In this document: in pieces, positions 8,698 through 16,676 of the stretch
Position numbering within the stretch: the first letter of the stretch is position 1
How the letters are laid out: every line of letters starts with the position of its first letter
Assembly (NCBI GenBank): GCA_001769655.1
Contig: MEPC01000024.1
Coordinates: 265,572-329,571, forward strand
DNA from: Bacteroidetes bacterium RIFCSPLOWO2_12_FULL_37_12
GTDB lineage: Bacteria; Bacteroidota; Bacteroidia; 2-12-FULL-37-12
Length of the DNA stretch: 64,000 nucleotides
Reading direction: 5' to 3'
The notes under the pieces: model-generated
The model's database searches: none
Told to the model about the DNA's origin: nothing
The model's input: only the letters and a program-made list of their open reading frames with translations
Position numbers and translations under genes: made by a program

Positions 8698-8758
8698 TTT
8701 AATATTTCTTGTATTGGCACTAAGATTGGTAATTCAATGGGAATACAATAGTATTACA

Positions 8759-8840
8759 TTGGTAATACAATAGTAATACAATGGTAATAAATTGTCATTG
8801 CAACTGTATTACAATTGTGTTACTATCGTATTACTACCAA
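8759..8840. repeat. Iterated GTAATACAAT units forming a quasi-palindrome
   Basis: Between the flippase-like gene and ruvC, GTAATACAAT-type units run on the plus strand (8759-8788) and return on the opposite strand (about 8809-8840), with one more weaker unit upstream near 8730-8758. Similar TGTATTACAA units appear near 15848-15882 before the RecD-like gene. This could be an operator array or another dispersed element. Confidence 0.7.
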
Positions 8841-8912
8841 ATTACAACCGCATAACCATTATATTTATTCCCCCTTAATTCGTAAATTCGTCGGCTAATT
8901 CCTGAATTGCAG

Positions 8913-9491
8913 ATGTCACTTTCTTCCCGTTATATTCTCGGCATTGACCCCGGTACTACTGTAATGGGTTATGGGTTGGTAATCAGCCAGGGGAATGATC
9001 TTACTTTAGGTCCCTGCGGAGTGCTTCGTCTTGAAAAATACAACGGGTACGCCATAAAATTAAAAAAAATATTTGAACGAACGGTTTCCTTAATAGAAGA
9101 GTTTAAACCCGACGAAGTGGCACTCGAAGCGCCCTTCTATGGAAAAAATATTCAATCCATGCTTAAATTAGGACGAGCGCAGGGAGTAGCCATGGCGGCG
9201 GCGCTTCAATTTCAGATTCCTATTTTTGAATACGCGCCTCGCAAAATCAAACAATCGGTCACAGGTCACGGGAATGCTTCCAAAGAACAGGTAGCGGGTA
9301 TTCTTACACGATTATTAAATTTAAAAACCAAACCGGAATTTCTGGACGCCACCGATGCGCTTGCCGTGGCGGTTTGTCATATTTTTCAAAGAACAGGAGG
9401 TATCGCGTCTGCGTCCTCGCGTGGAAGCCGGAAAAATTATTCAGGATGGGCGGATTATGTGAAGGAGAATAAGGGGAAAGCGAAGGGGTGA
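8913..9491 (+). CDS. ruvC: Holliday junction resolvase RuvC
   Basis: RuvC is the dimeric endonuclease that resolves Holliday junctions with RuvAB. The first catalytic aspartate lies in ILGIDPGTTVMGYG. The middle glutamate lies in VALEAPFYGKNIQSMLKLGRA, and the last acidic pair in DATDALAVAVCH near residue 148. I start at ATG 8913 (MSLSSRYILGID), because the longer frame needs TTG at 8907. The C-terminal tail (SSRGSRKNYSGWADYVKENK) is a basic extension seen in Bacteroidota members. A GNAT-like gene follows and may overlap if it uses GTG at 9488. Confidence 0.96.
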   Translation: MSLSSRYILGIDPGTTVMGYGLVISQGNDLTLGPCGVLRLEKYNGYAIKLKKIFERTVSLIEEFKPDEVALEAPFYGKNIQSMLKLGRAQGVAMAAALQFQIPIFEYAPRKIKQSVTGHGNASKEQVAGILTRLLNLKTKPEFLDATDALAVAVCHIFQRTGGIASASSRGSRKNYSGWADYVKENKGKAKG

Positions 9492-9526
9492 TTATTTTTT
9501 TACAAAAATTCAATCTCAATTCTTTT

Positions 9527-10687
9527 ATGACTCCCGAACCCGTAATTTCTTTCGCACAAATAAAGGAATTTCTCGCCCTGCCGGTTTATTTATATAAAAA
9601 CGATCCAAACTGGATACATCCACTTGATAAAGATATAGAAGATGTTTTTGATAAAAATAAAAACAAGTTCTTCCGCCATGGAGAAATTTGCCGCTGGATA
9701 TTGAGGAATGAACATGGAAAGGCAACAGGCAGGGTAGCGGCTTTTATCAATAACAAAACCGCCAATACGTTTGACCAACCCACCGGGGGCATGGGTTTTT
9801 TCGAATGTATAAATGATAAAAATGCCGCTTTTATTTTATTCGACCTCTGTAAAAACTGGTTGACAGAAAGGGGAATGAAAGCCATGGATGGTCCGATTAA
9901 TTTTGGAGAACGTGACCGCTGGTGGGGCTTGCTGACAGAGGGCTATGCTCCTCCCACTTACCGCATGAACTATAATCCAGCGTATTACAAAGAATTTTTT
10001 GAGGCGTATGGATTTAAACCCTATTTTGAGCAATACATCTATGAAATGAAAGTGGCACAAAAACTTCCTGAAAAATATGCAGAAAAAGCCCAACGGATAG
10101 CCAATGACCCCGGATATACTTTTTCTCATTTGAAATTGAAAGAATTGAACAAAGCCATTGATGACTTCAGAATCATATACAACAAAGCGTGGGTAAGGCA
10201 CGATAACTTCAAAGCCATGTCGGAAACGCAGGCACGTTCTATTATTTATTCTTTCAAGCCCATTATAGAGGAAGATTTATTATGGTTTTCCTATTACAAA
10301 GGTGATCCGGTTGGATTCTTTCTGATGTTACCTGAAATCAATCAGATTTTCCGGTATTTTTCCGGAAAATTAAATACATGGAACAAATTGAGATTTTTGT
10401 GGCACCGCTGGAGAAAAACATGCAACAAAATATTTGGTGCCGCTTTTGGAATTGTGCCCGAACACCAGCATAAGGGGTTGGAAGGTGCCATCATTATGGC
10501 GGCGGCTAATGTTCTTCAACATACGAATCGTTATGATAAAATTGAAATTACCTGGATAGGTGATTTTAATCCTAAGATGCTTCATTTATTGGATTCGTTG
10601 GGTGCCACGCGGATTAAAACAATGATAACGTATCGCAAGTTGTTTGATGAGGCGGCAGTATTTAAAAGAGCGCCGGTGATTGGGTAA
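9527..10687 (+). CDS. GNAT-like acyltransferase-fold protein
   Basis: This protein has 386 residues from ATG 9527 (MTPEPVISFAQIKEFL); an upstream GTG at 9488 would overlap ruvC. It contains an N-terminal DPNWIHPLDKDIEDVFD segment, then MGFFECINDKNAAFILFDL and AMDGPINFGERDRWWGLL, typical of a Bacteroidota family resembling acetyltransferases. The C-terminal IVPEHQHKGLEGAII resembles a GNAT acetyl-CoA loop, (Q/R)xxGxx. No membrane segments are seen. The substrate is unknown; automated pipelines give inconsistent names to this family. It is probably co-transcribed with ruvC. Confidence 0.75.
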   Translation: MTPEPVISFAQIKEFLALPVYLYKNDPNWIHPLDKDIEDVFDKNKNKFFRHGEICRWILRNEHGKATGRVAAFINNKTANTFDQPTGGMGFFECINDKNAAFILFDLCKNWLTERGMKAMDGPINFGERDRWWGLLTEGYAPPTYRMNYNPAYYKEFFEAYGFKPYFEQYIYEMKVAQKLPEKYAEKAQRIANDPGYTFSHLKLKELNKAIDDFRIIYNKAWVRHDNFKAMSETQARSIIYSFKPIIEEDLLWFSYYKGDPVGFFLMLPEINQIFRYFSGKLNTWNKLRFLWHRWRKTCNKIFGAAFGIVPEHQHKGLEGAIIMAAANVLQHTNRYDKIEITWIGDFNPKMLHLLDSLGATRIKTMITYRKLFDEAAVFKRAPVIG

Positions 10688-10802
10688 AGGTTATTGTAAA
10701 AAAAATGAAGAAAGGTGGCATTCTAGTAAAACTTACCCTGTGAATGTTTTTCCTTTACAATAACAACACTAAACATAAAACACTTAATAAAAAATGATAA
10801 AG

Positions 10803-11522
10803 TTAAAAATCCCCTCCCATCGGTCGCATTACTACTTCTTCTATAACCGTCCGGGGCGAAGTATTAAAACAATTCCATACCACTTGTGCCACTTCTTCAG
10901 CAGGCATAAATTGTGACACGGGTACTTTTGTTCCCTTCCATGAGTCAGTAAAAGTGGCGCCGGGATAAATGGTTGAAACTTTGACAGAATATTTCTTTAA
11001 TTCTTCTCTCAATCCCAATCCCATGCCTCTTAATGCAAATTTTGAAATTCCATAAGACATACCTTGGGGAAATGATTTTAATCCTGCCACACTGGATATG
11101 TTTATGATATGACCTGCTTTTTGTTTTTTGAATACAGGCAATAATTTATTAGTAAGGTAAAAAGCAGATAAAAGATTTGTGCGAATCAAAAATTCCAGAT
11201 TGTCAACTGAATTATTTTTTGAATCATCTCTCACATACACCCCTGCGTTATTGATTAAGCCGGCTATTCTGCAATTCAGTTTTAGTATCTCTTTTCCATA
11301 AGCCAGTACTTCTTTTTTCTCGGTTAAATCGGTTTTTGTAAAATGAACCAATGGAGCGCCTTTTTCTTTTAACCACTTAGCGGATTCTTTTAAGTCATTC
11401 ATATTGCGTGAACAGATGGATAATGGAAAGCTATGGCACGCAAAAATAGCGGCTATCTCTCTTCCGATACCTTTGGTGGCACCGGTAATGATGATAAGGT
11501 TTTTGGGTTTGATTGAGTTCAA
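10803..11522 (-). CDS. Short-chain dehydrogenase/reductase
   Basis: This is a classical SDR of 239 residues. The NAD(P)-binding TGATKGIGREIA motif is at about 14-25, NNAGVYV near 91 and the catalytic serine in INISSVAGLKS near 141. The YGISKFA motif near 156 gives the Tyr-x-x-x-Lys pair. The arginine after the first strand (CSRNM) favours NADPH. It is predicted cytosolic. The substrate cannot be read from sequence. It converges with the GNAT-like gene, and the 115-base gap holds no clear terminator. Confidence 0.92.
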   Translation of the reverse strand: MNSIKPKNLIIITGATKGIGREIAAIFACHSFPLSICSRNMNDLKESAKWLKEKGAPLVHFTKTDLTEKKEVLAYGKEILKLNCRIAGLINNAGVYVRDDSKNNSVDNLEFLIRTNLLSAFYLTNKLLPVFKKQKAGHIINISSVAGLKSFPQGMSYGISKFALRGMGLGLREELKKYSVKVSTIYPGATFTDSWKGTKVPVSQFMPAEEVAQVVWNCFNTSPRTVIEEVVMRPMGGDF

Positions 11523-11597
11523 AATTTGCTATAATAAAGATGGAAGATCGAAAACCGACGCTTAACTTATGGCTTCCGACTTAAAACCAACCATTTC

Positions 11598-11990
11598 TCA
11601 CTCCTTAACCAACATCCCTCCACCATTCAACACCCAGCTCTCAATTCCCGATTCAAGAAAAAATAATTGTGAGAAACCCATTTGTTCCAATTGTTTGCAT
11701 GCCTTTAAACTGCGTTCACCATTTTTACAGTACACAAGGTAGGGTTTGCTTGGGTCAAGTTTAGAAACATCTTCCCGAAAACCCTGAGCATAAAAATCAA
11801 AATTTTCGGAATTTGAAAGATGACCGGATTTGAATTCATGAGGTGAACGCACATCTAATATCACCGGATTATTTTTTTTTATAAAATCTTCCAATTCGTA
11901 TGTAGTAATCCTTTTAAACCCCGGCGTTGATTTACGAAATCCCAACACCATGATGAAGATGATAAACGAAAAGATGAGAAGAGAGAGCAT
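11598..11990 (-). CDS. Membrane-anchored rhodanese-domain protein
   Basis: This 130-residue protein has an N-terminal hydrophobic helix (LSLLIFSFIIFIMVLGF), then one rhodanese domain. DVRSPHEFKSGHL is near 46-58, and the catalytic cysteine is C88 in VYCKNGERS, followed by SLKACKQLEQMGF. Single-domain rhodaneses move sulfane sulfur or bind thiols. The anchor could place the domain in the periplasm or at the inner face; polarity is uncertain. It is flanked by an octamer repeat region downstream of plsY and by the SDR gene. Confidence 0.9.
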   Translation of the reverse strand: MLSLLIFSFIIFIMVLGFRKSTPGFKRITTYELEDFIKKNNPVILDVRSPHEFKSGHLSNSENFDFYAQGFREDVSKLDPSKPYLVYCKNGERSLKACKQLEQMGFSQLFFLESGIESWVLNGGGMLVKE

Positions 11991-12000
11991 GTGGTAAAGG

Positions 12001-12030
12001 GTATAGGGGTATAGGGGTATAGGGGTATAG
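12001..12030 (+). repeat. Tandem octamer GGGGTATA, about four units
   Basis: Nearly four copies of the 8-base unit GGGGTATA lie between plsY and the rhodanese gene. A C-rich counterpart (CTTATACCC-like, about 12053-12075) follows on the same strand, so a hairpin is possible. The same unit forms a much longer array at 41341-41455. Confidence 0.9.
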
Positions 12031-12089
12031 AAAAATAGAACTTCAATATTTCCTTATACCCAATACCTTATACCTTTATAACCTTATTA

Positions 12090-12752
12090 CTACTCATCAT
12101 CATCCACTTGCTTTTTCCGGCGGATACGGATATCCACTTTTCTTTCCTCCCCTTTGAGCAAGCGTTGAATGTTTTTCTGATGCGTTAAAATTACAATAGC
12201 TGAAATGACCAATCCGAAAATAATAAGCACGGGACTGCCGGCTCTGAAATGCGGGAATAAAAACAGAAGTGGAAAAGTAAGAGAAGCAATGATGGAGCTT
12301 AAAGAAACATATTTTGATATAAACATCACTGATAAAAATACTCCCATGCAAATCAAGGATGCTTCAAGATGAATGGCAAAAGCAACTCCCAGCAGAGTAG
12401 CCACTCCCTTTCCTCCTCTGAAACCTGCAAAAACCGGATAAATATGTCCTGTCACTGCGGCTATCCCGAAAAGTAATTTATAATAAATAACATTGTTCTC
12501 TGATATGGTAACAAATTCCAATAAAAAAACAATAAGATATGCCGCAAAAAAACCTTTAAAAATATCAATAATCATTACCATGATGCCCGGTCTTTTCCCA
12601 AGAATCCGGAACGTGTTGGTTGCGCCAGCATTTCCACTCCCGTATTCACGAACATCTATGTCATATAGAAAACGACCAATCCAGACAGCCGGAGGAATTG
12701 AGCCCAGAAGATATGCCGCAATTACGGAAAGTGTGATATATAAATAATCCAT
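12090..12752 (-). CDS. plsY: Glycerol-3-phosphate acyltransferase PlsY
   Basis: PlsY transfers acyl groups from acyl-phosphate to glycerol-3-phosphate, the first step of phospholipid synthesis, in the inner membrane. The 220 residues form about five TM helices. The three conserved motifs are LLGSIPPAVWIGR near 15, GSGNAGATNTFRILG near 38-52 and FAGFRGGKGVATLLG near 105-120. The C-terminus is long and charged (EERKVDIRIRRKKQVDDDE). A TAAGTTTG promoter element sits at 12769-12776. Confidence 0.97.
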   Translation of the reverse strand: MDYLYITLSVIAAYLLGSIPPAVWIGRFLYDIDVREYGSGNAGATNTFRILGKRPGIMVMIIDIFKGFFAAYLIVFLLEFVTISENNVIYYKLLFGIAAVTGHIYPVFAGFRGGKGVATLLGVAFAIHLEASLICMGVFLSVMFISKYVSLSSIIASLTFPLLFLFPHFRAGSPVLIIFGLVISAIVILTHQKNIQRLLKGEERKVDIRIRRKKQVDDDE

Positions 12753-12768
12753 TCGCTTTGAAGAAAGG

Positions 12769-12776
12769 CAAACTTA
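12769..12776 (-). promoter_or_regulatory. Bacteroidota -7 element for plsY
   Basis: The minus strand reads TAAGTTTG, an exact TAnnTTTG match 17 bases upstream of the plsY ATG. No -33 TTTG is obvious. Confidence 0.5.
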
Positions 12777-12905
12777 CATAAAATTTTTTGATTTCATATA
12801 AGCACAATAAAAAAGTACCAGTGAAAGGTGTGTTGGAGTATCGGTGTGAATGGAACTTTTTTTAAAAAAAATTGCTGTTCACACCTATGTGTTTTCCCTA
12901 TGTAA

Positions 12906-12959
12906 CTATGTGCCTATGTGGTGATAAGATAGTCAAATTTTTACCACATAGGTACATAG
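12906..12959. repeat. Hairpin from CTATGTGCCTATGTGGT arms
   Basis: Arms of 17 bases at 12906-12922 and 12943-12959 pair with one mismatch around a 20-base loop. Further CTATGTG units flank both sides. It lies downstream of the dihydroorotase-type gene on the minus strand and upstream of plsY. Confidence 0.85.
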
Positions 12960-12993
12960 AAATTCACATAGAAAGGGGTGAACCGTAACAAAA

Positions 12994-14340
12994 TTACCGT
13001 ATAAATAATAACGGCTTTCCCGTTTTGCCCGTTTGAATTTTTCCTTCCCTGAAAACAAGATTTCCGTTTACATACGTCATCATTATTTTTCCGGTTAGTG
13101 TTGAATTTTCAAGCGGCGACCAATCGCATTTATACAGAATGTCCTCTTGTTTTACAATAGTATCTTGTTTTAAATCAACTAAAACCAAATCGGCAAAATA
13201 ATTTTTTCTGATAAATCCACGATTGAAAATATTAAAACACGTAGCCGGATGGTGACACATCTTTTCTGCTATTTGTTCAAGTGTAACTATTCCTTCCTTC
13301 CACAGACACAACATCATGTTAAACGAGTGTTGTATTAACGGAAGTCCGCTGGGACAATCGGAATAATTTTTTTGTTTTTCTGAAATAGTGTGTGGAGCAT
13401 GGTCTGTGGAAACAATATCAATGGTTCCGTTTTTCAACGCATTCCTTAGTGCATATTTATGATGTTCATCTTTCACAGAAGGATTGCATTTTAGCTTTCC
13501 ATTTAATTTTTCATACCCCGAATCATCGTACCAGAGATGATGTACGCAAACTTCGGAAAGAATTTTTTTTCTATCCAACGGAGATTGGTTTTCAAATAAC
13601 GATAATTCCTTTTCTGTAGAAAGATGCATGACCATCAACTTAGCATTGCTTTCCCGCGCCAGCTCGACTGCAAATTTCGTTGATATAAAACATACTTCCT
13701 CACTGCGAATAACTGCATGCTGATGAAAGGGAATATTTTCCCCGAATTTCTCAATGGCGGATTGCAGATTAATCTGCACTAATTCGTCATCTTCGCAATG
13801 AGCGGCTATCATCACCGGGCATCGTTCAAAAATTTCACGGATTTGTTTTTTATTATGAAGGGCTAGTCCACCCGTAGTTGTTCCAAGATAAATTTTTAAT
13901 CCGCAACAGGTTTTTGGATCCAATAAAATAATGTCACTCATATTTTTTCCATCGGTTCCAAAATAAAAAGAGTGATTGGCAAGACATTTTTGACCAGCAA
14001 GTAAAAATTTTTCTTCCAGACGATGCAAAGTGGTTACCGGAGGTTGCGTATTGGGCATTTCCATTATGGAAGTTACTCCTCCCGCCACTGCCGCCATGCT
14101 CTCTGTTTTCAAATCCCCTTTATGTATGTTGCCGGGCTCCCTGAAATGAACGTGACTGTCAATGATTCCAGGAAAAAGATAAAGCCCTTTCGCATCAATT
14201 ACATTTATCCCAGTCGTACTTCCCCATTCGGAACCGGCATTCCGGATTTCAGCAATTTTATCATTTTCAATTAAGACATCGGCAGGTTGTATGGTACCTT
14301 CATTAACCATCAATGGGTGGAGGAGGAGGGTTTTGGGCAT
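12994..14340 (-). CDS. pyrC: Dihydroorotase (class I, AllB/PyrC-like)
   Basis: This amidohydrolase has 448 residues from ATG 14340 (MPKTLLLHPLMVNEG); the frame extends to 14376, overlapping the helicase gene. The metal motif GIIDSHVHFREPG and the PNTQPPV substrate loop are present. CGLKIYLGTTTG supplies the lysine expected to be carboxylated, a histidine ligand lies in IAAHCEDD, and DIVSTDHAPHT gives the catalytic aspartate. This set defines dihydroorotase, which interconverts carbamoyl-aspartate and dihydroorotate in pyrimidine synthesis. Allantoinases share the fold, but no purine-degradation genes are near. It follows the RecD-like helicase gene by about 13 bases. Confidence 0.9.
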   Translation of the reverse strand: MPKTLLLHPLMVNEGTIQPADVLIENDKIAEIRNAGSEWGSTTGINVIDAKGLYLFPGIIDSHVHFREPGNIHKGDLKTESMAAVAGGVTSIMEMPNTQPPVTTLHRLEEKFLLAGQKCLANHSFYFGTDGKNMSDIILLDPKTCCGLKIYLGTTTGGLALHNKKQIREIFERCPVMIAAHCEDDELVQINLQSAIEKFGENIPFHQHAVIRSEEVCFISTKFAVELARESNAKLMVMHLSTEKELSLFENQSPLDRKKILSEVCVHHLWYDDSGYEKLNGKLKCNPSVKDEHHKYALRNALKNGTIDIVSTDHAPHTISEKQKNYSDCPSGLPLIQHSFNMMLCLWKEGIVTLEQIAEKMCHHPATCFNIFNRGFIRKNYFADLVLVDLKQDTIVKQEDILYKCDWSPLENSTLTGKIMMTYVNGNLVFREGKIQTGKTGKPLLFIR

Positions 14341-14353
14341 GTGGGTGGAATTT

Positions 14354-15799
14354 TTAATATATATCAGGAACTTCAACCGGATTGCGTTGCATAAAAAATA
14401 TATCCGGAAAATTTACAAGGTACAGTTCGTTAATAGCTCTGGTGACAGCCGTATAAAACCAGCGGTTGAGCCCTTTATCAAATCGTTCGTCTGATAAATA
14501 GCCAGGGTCAATAAATACAAGTTTCCATTGACCACCCTGCGCTTTGTGGCACGTTATGGCGTAAGCGAACTTTATTTGAAGTGCATTAAAGTATGGGTCT
14601 TCATCCAGAATTTTCCGGGAATTATTTTTTTTTGCTGGGTCTGGCCCGTTATGATCAAGCATGATTTGATTCATCAGTTTTGTTACTTGCTCGTTGCTGA
14701 GTGCGGGTGTTTCCGTTCTCAGCGTATCCAGATTAATCATTGCTTCAAAGGGTTCTGTATCGGGATAATCCACTAACCGCAGTCGTGCGGTAGCAAAACG
14801 GAATCCGTATTTTTCTTCTTCGTTGCGGATTTTCATAATTTCAGCGATGTCACCATTGGCAATAAAACCGGCTTCATGTTCCGGCTCCAGCCAGAAATAA
14901 TTATTTTTGACAACCATCACTAAGTCGCCGGTCGTTATCTCGTCTTCAAGATAGAAAACATGTTGGCGTATGTTGCGGTTATATCCATTTGCCCTTTTAT
15001 TGGAGCGGGTTATCACTGCTACATTTTCTCTTCCATATTTTTTATAAGCATAATCCAATCCATCAGAAATTCTATCGCCACTCATTCTGTAAATATCCGG
15101 AAAGCCCGAAGTGCGTAGCGTGGGGATCTGCGCAGGATTAAATCCGGAAATGACGTTGCGTATGGTAGTGGCATTGTGAAGGATACCGGAATCATTCGCC
15201 TGACGTACGACAGTTTTAAGTTCTGTTTCATAAATTTTCAGGTCATAATTATCGCCTAAATAATTTACATTCAGTGCAGGGCTTAATTCCTGTTGAACCG
15301 GCGGCAATTGGGCAGTGTCACCAATTAATAAGAGTTTGTTTCCTTGCCCGGTAAAAACATAATCAATCAGGTCTTTTAATAAATTTCTACCACCAAAATC
15401 CGCTGATCCTGCTATCATGGAGCTTTCATCAACAACGTACAACGTATTTGAACTTTCGTTCCGTTGTAGTTGAAACCGGTATGCCCCTGTATTTGTATTA
15501 AGTTTTGGTTCGTAAATATGGCGATGAATGGTGGATGTTTTCAGGTTGGTATAATTTTTCAGCACTTTAGCCGCTCTTCCTGTAGGAGCTAACAAAAATA
15601 CTTTCAGAGAGAGTTTTTCCAAAGAATTAGTAAGTGCAATTACCGTTGATGTTTTTCCCGTACCGGCATACCCTTTTAATACAAAGGCGCATCGTGGATT
15701 TGTGTCACTGAGAAACTTTTCAAGAAGGATGAAAAGTTTGTCCTGATCGGGAGTGGGTGCATGCGAAAAATTTTTACGCAGAGTGGTTAGGATAGACAT
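14354..15799 (-). CDS. RecD-like AAA helicase (UvrD/Tra family, ATP-dependent)
   Basis: This 481-residue superfamily 1 DNA helicase has Walker A GYAGTGKTS at 43-51, a Walker B-like LYVVDESSMIAG near 120, LLLIGDTAQLPPVQ near 160 and the C-terminal pair ITCHKAQGGQW and YTAVTRAINELYLV. The fold is RecD-like, but it lacks the long N-terminal domain of RecD2. Such stand-alone enzymes are common in Bacteroidota and probably act in repair. A consensus promoter (TTTG, 19 bases, TATGTTTG) lies 17-47 bases upstream. The dihydroorotase gene is likely co-transcribed. Confidence 0.9.
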   Translation of the reverse strand: MSILTTLRKNFSHAPTPDQDKLFILLEKFLSDTNPRCAFVLKGYAGTGKTSTVIALTNSLEKLSLKVFLLAPTGRAAKVLKNYTNLKTSTIHRHIYEPKLNTNTGAYRFQLQRNESSNTLYVVDESSMIAGSADFGGRNLLKDLIDYVFTGQGNKLLLIGDTAQLPPVQQELSPALNVNYLGDNYDLKIYETELKTVVRQANDSGILHNATTIRNVISGFNPAQIPTLRTSGFPDIYRMSGDRISDGLDYAYKKYGRENVAVITRSNKRANGYNRNIRQHVFYLEDEITTGDLVMVVKNNYFWLEPEHEAGFIANGDIAEIMKIRNEEEKYGFRFATARLRLVDYPDTEPFEAMINLDTLRTETPALSNEQVTKLMNQIMLDHNGPDPAKKNNSRKILDEDPYFNALQIKFAYAITCHKAQGGQWKLVFIDPGYLSDERFDKGLNRWFYTAVTRAINELYLVNFPDIFFMQRNPVEVPDIY

Positions 15800-15815
15800 G
15801 GTTATTAAATATTTA

Positions 15816-15846
15816 CAAACATACTAATTTGAATCAGGGTTACAAA
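15816..15846 (-). promoter_or_regulatory. Consensus Bacteroidota promoter for the RecD-like gene
   Basis: On the minus strand TTTG (15843-15846) is separated by exactly 19 bases from TATGTTTG (15816-15823), matching the Bacteroidota -33/-7 consensus. The start codon is 17 bases further downstream. Confidence 0.7.
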
Positions 15847-15910
15847 AATTGTATTACAACAATGTTACAACTGTATTACAACTTTAGGGCGGTTCCAAAA
15901 AATGAATAAC

Positions 15911-16008
15911 GAACATTTGAACATTTGAATAAAGAATGAAGAAGTAAAGAATATTGTTGATTTGAGCTTATTTACTTCGCTATTCTAAATTCAAATGTTC
16001 TATTGTTC
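15911..16008. repeat. Long imperfect hairpin with GAACATTTGAA arms
   Basis: The left arm (GAACATTTGAACATTTGAAT onward, 15911-15952) pairs imperfectly with the right arm ending in TTCAAATGTTCTATTGTTC (15971-16008). It occupies the gap between the RecD-like gene and the thioesterase gene and belongs to the dispersed-hairpin class. Confidence 0.75.
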
Positions 16009-16048
16009 TATTGTTTTTTAATAAAAAATGAATATTTAGAACTGCCCT

Positions 16049-16513
16049 TTATATCACCGCCATAGTCGTTGTTGCTTTTGCTATAATTTTTTTCTCCTTT
16101 TTAAAAATATTCCAGACCTCGGCTTCGCAGAAATGCAACATATTACCTTTTTTAAGCACCCATCCTTTGGCTATAAGTTTTCCATAAAAAGCAGGATTCA
16201 GGTATGAAATTTTAATTTCGGCTGTCACCACGCGTTTTCCTTCCGGGAGCAAGGTTGCGGCGGCTATGCCGGCGGCAATATCCAATAAAGTGGCTGTCAC
16301 CCCTCCGTGGACAAACTCATCATGCCGTTTATGAATTTTCTTTAGGGTAAGATATACTTCCGCTTTTCCGGGAGTTACGTTGGCAATCTTGCAACCGATA
16401 AACCGTAAGAAGTTAGAACCTCTTAGTTTCTGGTGAAGAATTTTTTTAAAGTTTCGGGATTTCATGGGGTAAAGGTAGCTGCTTTTCAATAATATTTCAA
16501 CCAATTTTTGCAA
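16049..16513 (-). CDS. Hotdog-fold thioesterase (PaaI/DUF4442-like)
   Basis: This 154-residue single-domain hotdog protein shows HDEFVHGGVTATLLDIAAGIAAATLL, the PaaI-type catalytic helix with its acidic residue, then VTAEIKISYLNPAF. It probably hydrolyses an acyl-CoA thioester in the cytoplasm. The frame opens at 16513, but the in-frame ATG at 16465 (MKSRNFKKILHQKLRG) fits family N-termini better. It sits between two dispersed hairpins with no operon partner. Confidence 0.85.
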   Translation of the reverse strand: MQKLVEILLKSSYLYPMKSRNFKKILHQKLRGSNFLRFIGCKIANVTPGKAEVYLTLKKIHKRHDEFVHGGVTATLLDIAAGIAAATLLPEGKRVVTAEIKISYLNPAFYGKLIAKGWVLKKGNMLHFCEAEVWNIFKKEKKIIAKATTTMAVI

Positions 16514-16525
16514 AATATTATAAAT

Positions 16526-16603
16526 AATATCGAATATTGAACAAGGAATAATGAATTTCCAAGTACTTCAACATTCGACATTCCTTGTTCAACATTCGAT
16601 ATT
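16526..16603. repeat. 24-bp-stem hairpin with ATATCGAATATTGAACAAGG arms
   Basis: Arms at 16526-16549 and 16580-16603 pair with one mismatch around a 30-base loop. It lies downstream of the alpha-2-macroglobulin gene and just upstream of the thioesterase gene on the minus strand. Confidence 0.9.
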
Positions 16604-16676
16604 ACTATTTTTAGTTGTGGCTCGCCCACATTTGGGATATTTTACTTTTGTTATTCTTACCCGACTGCATCCCCCC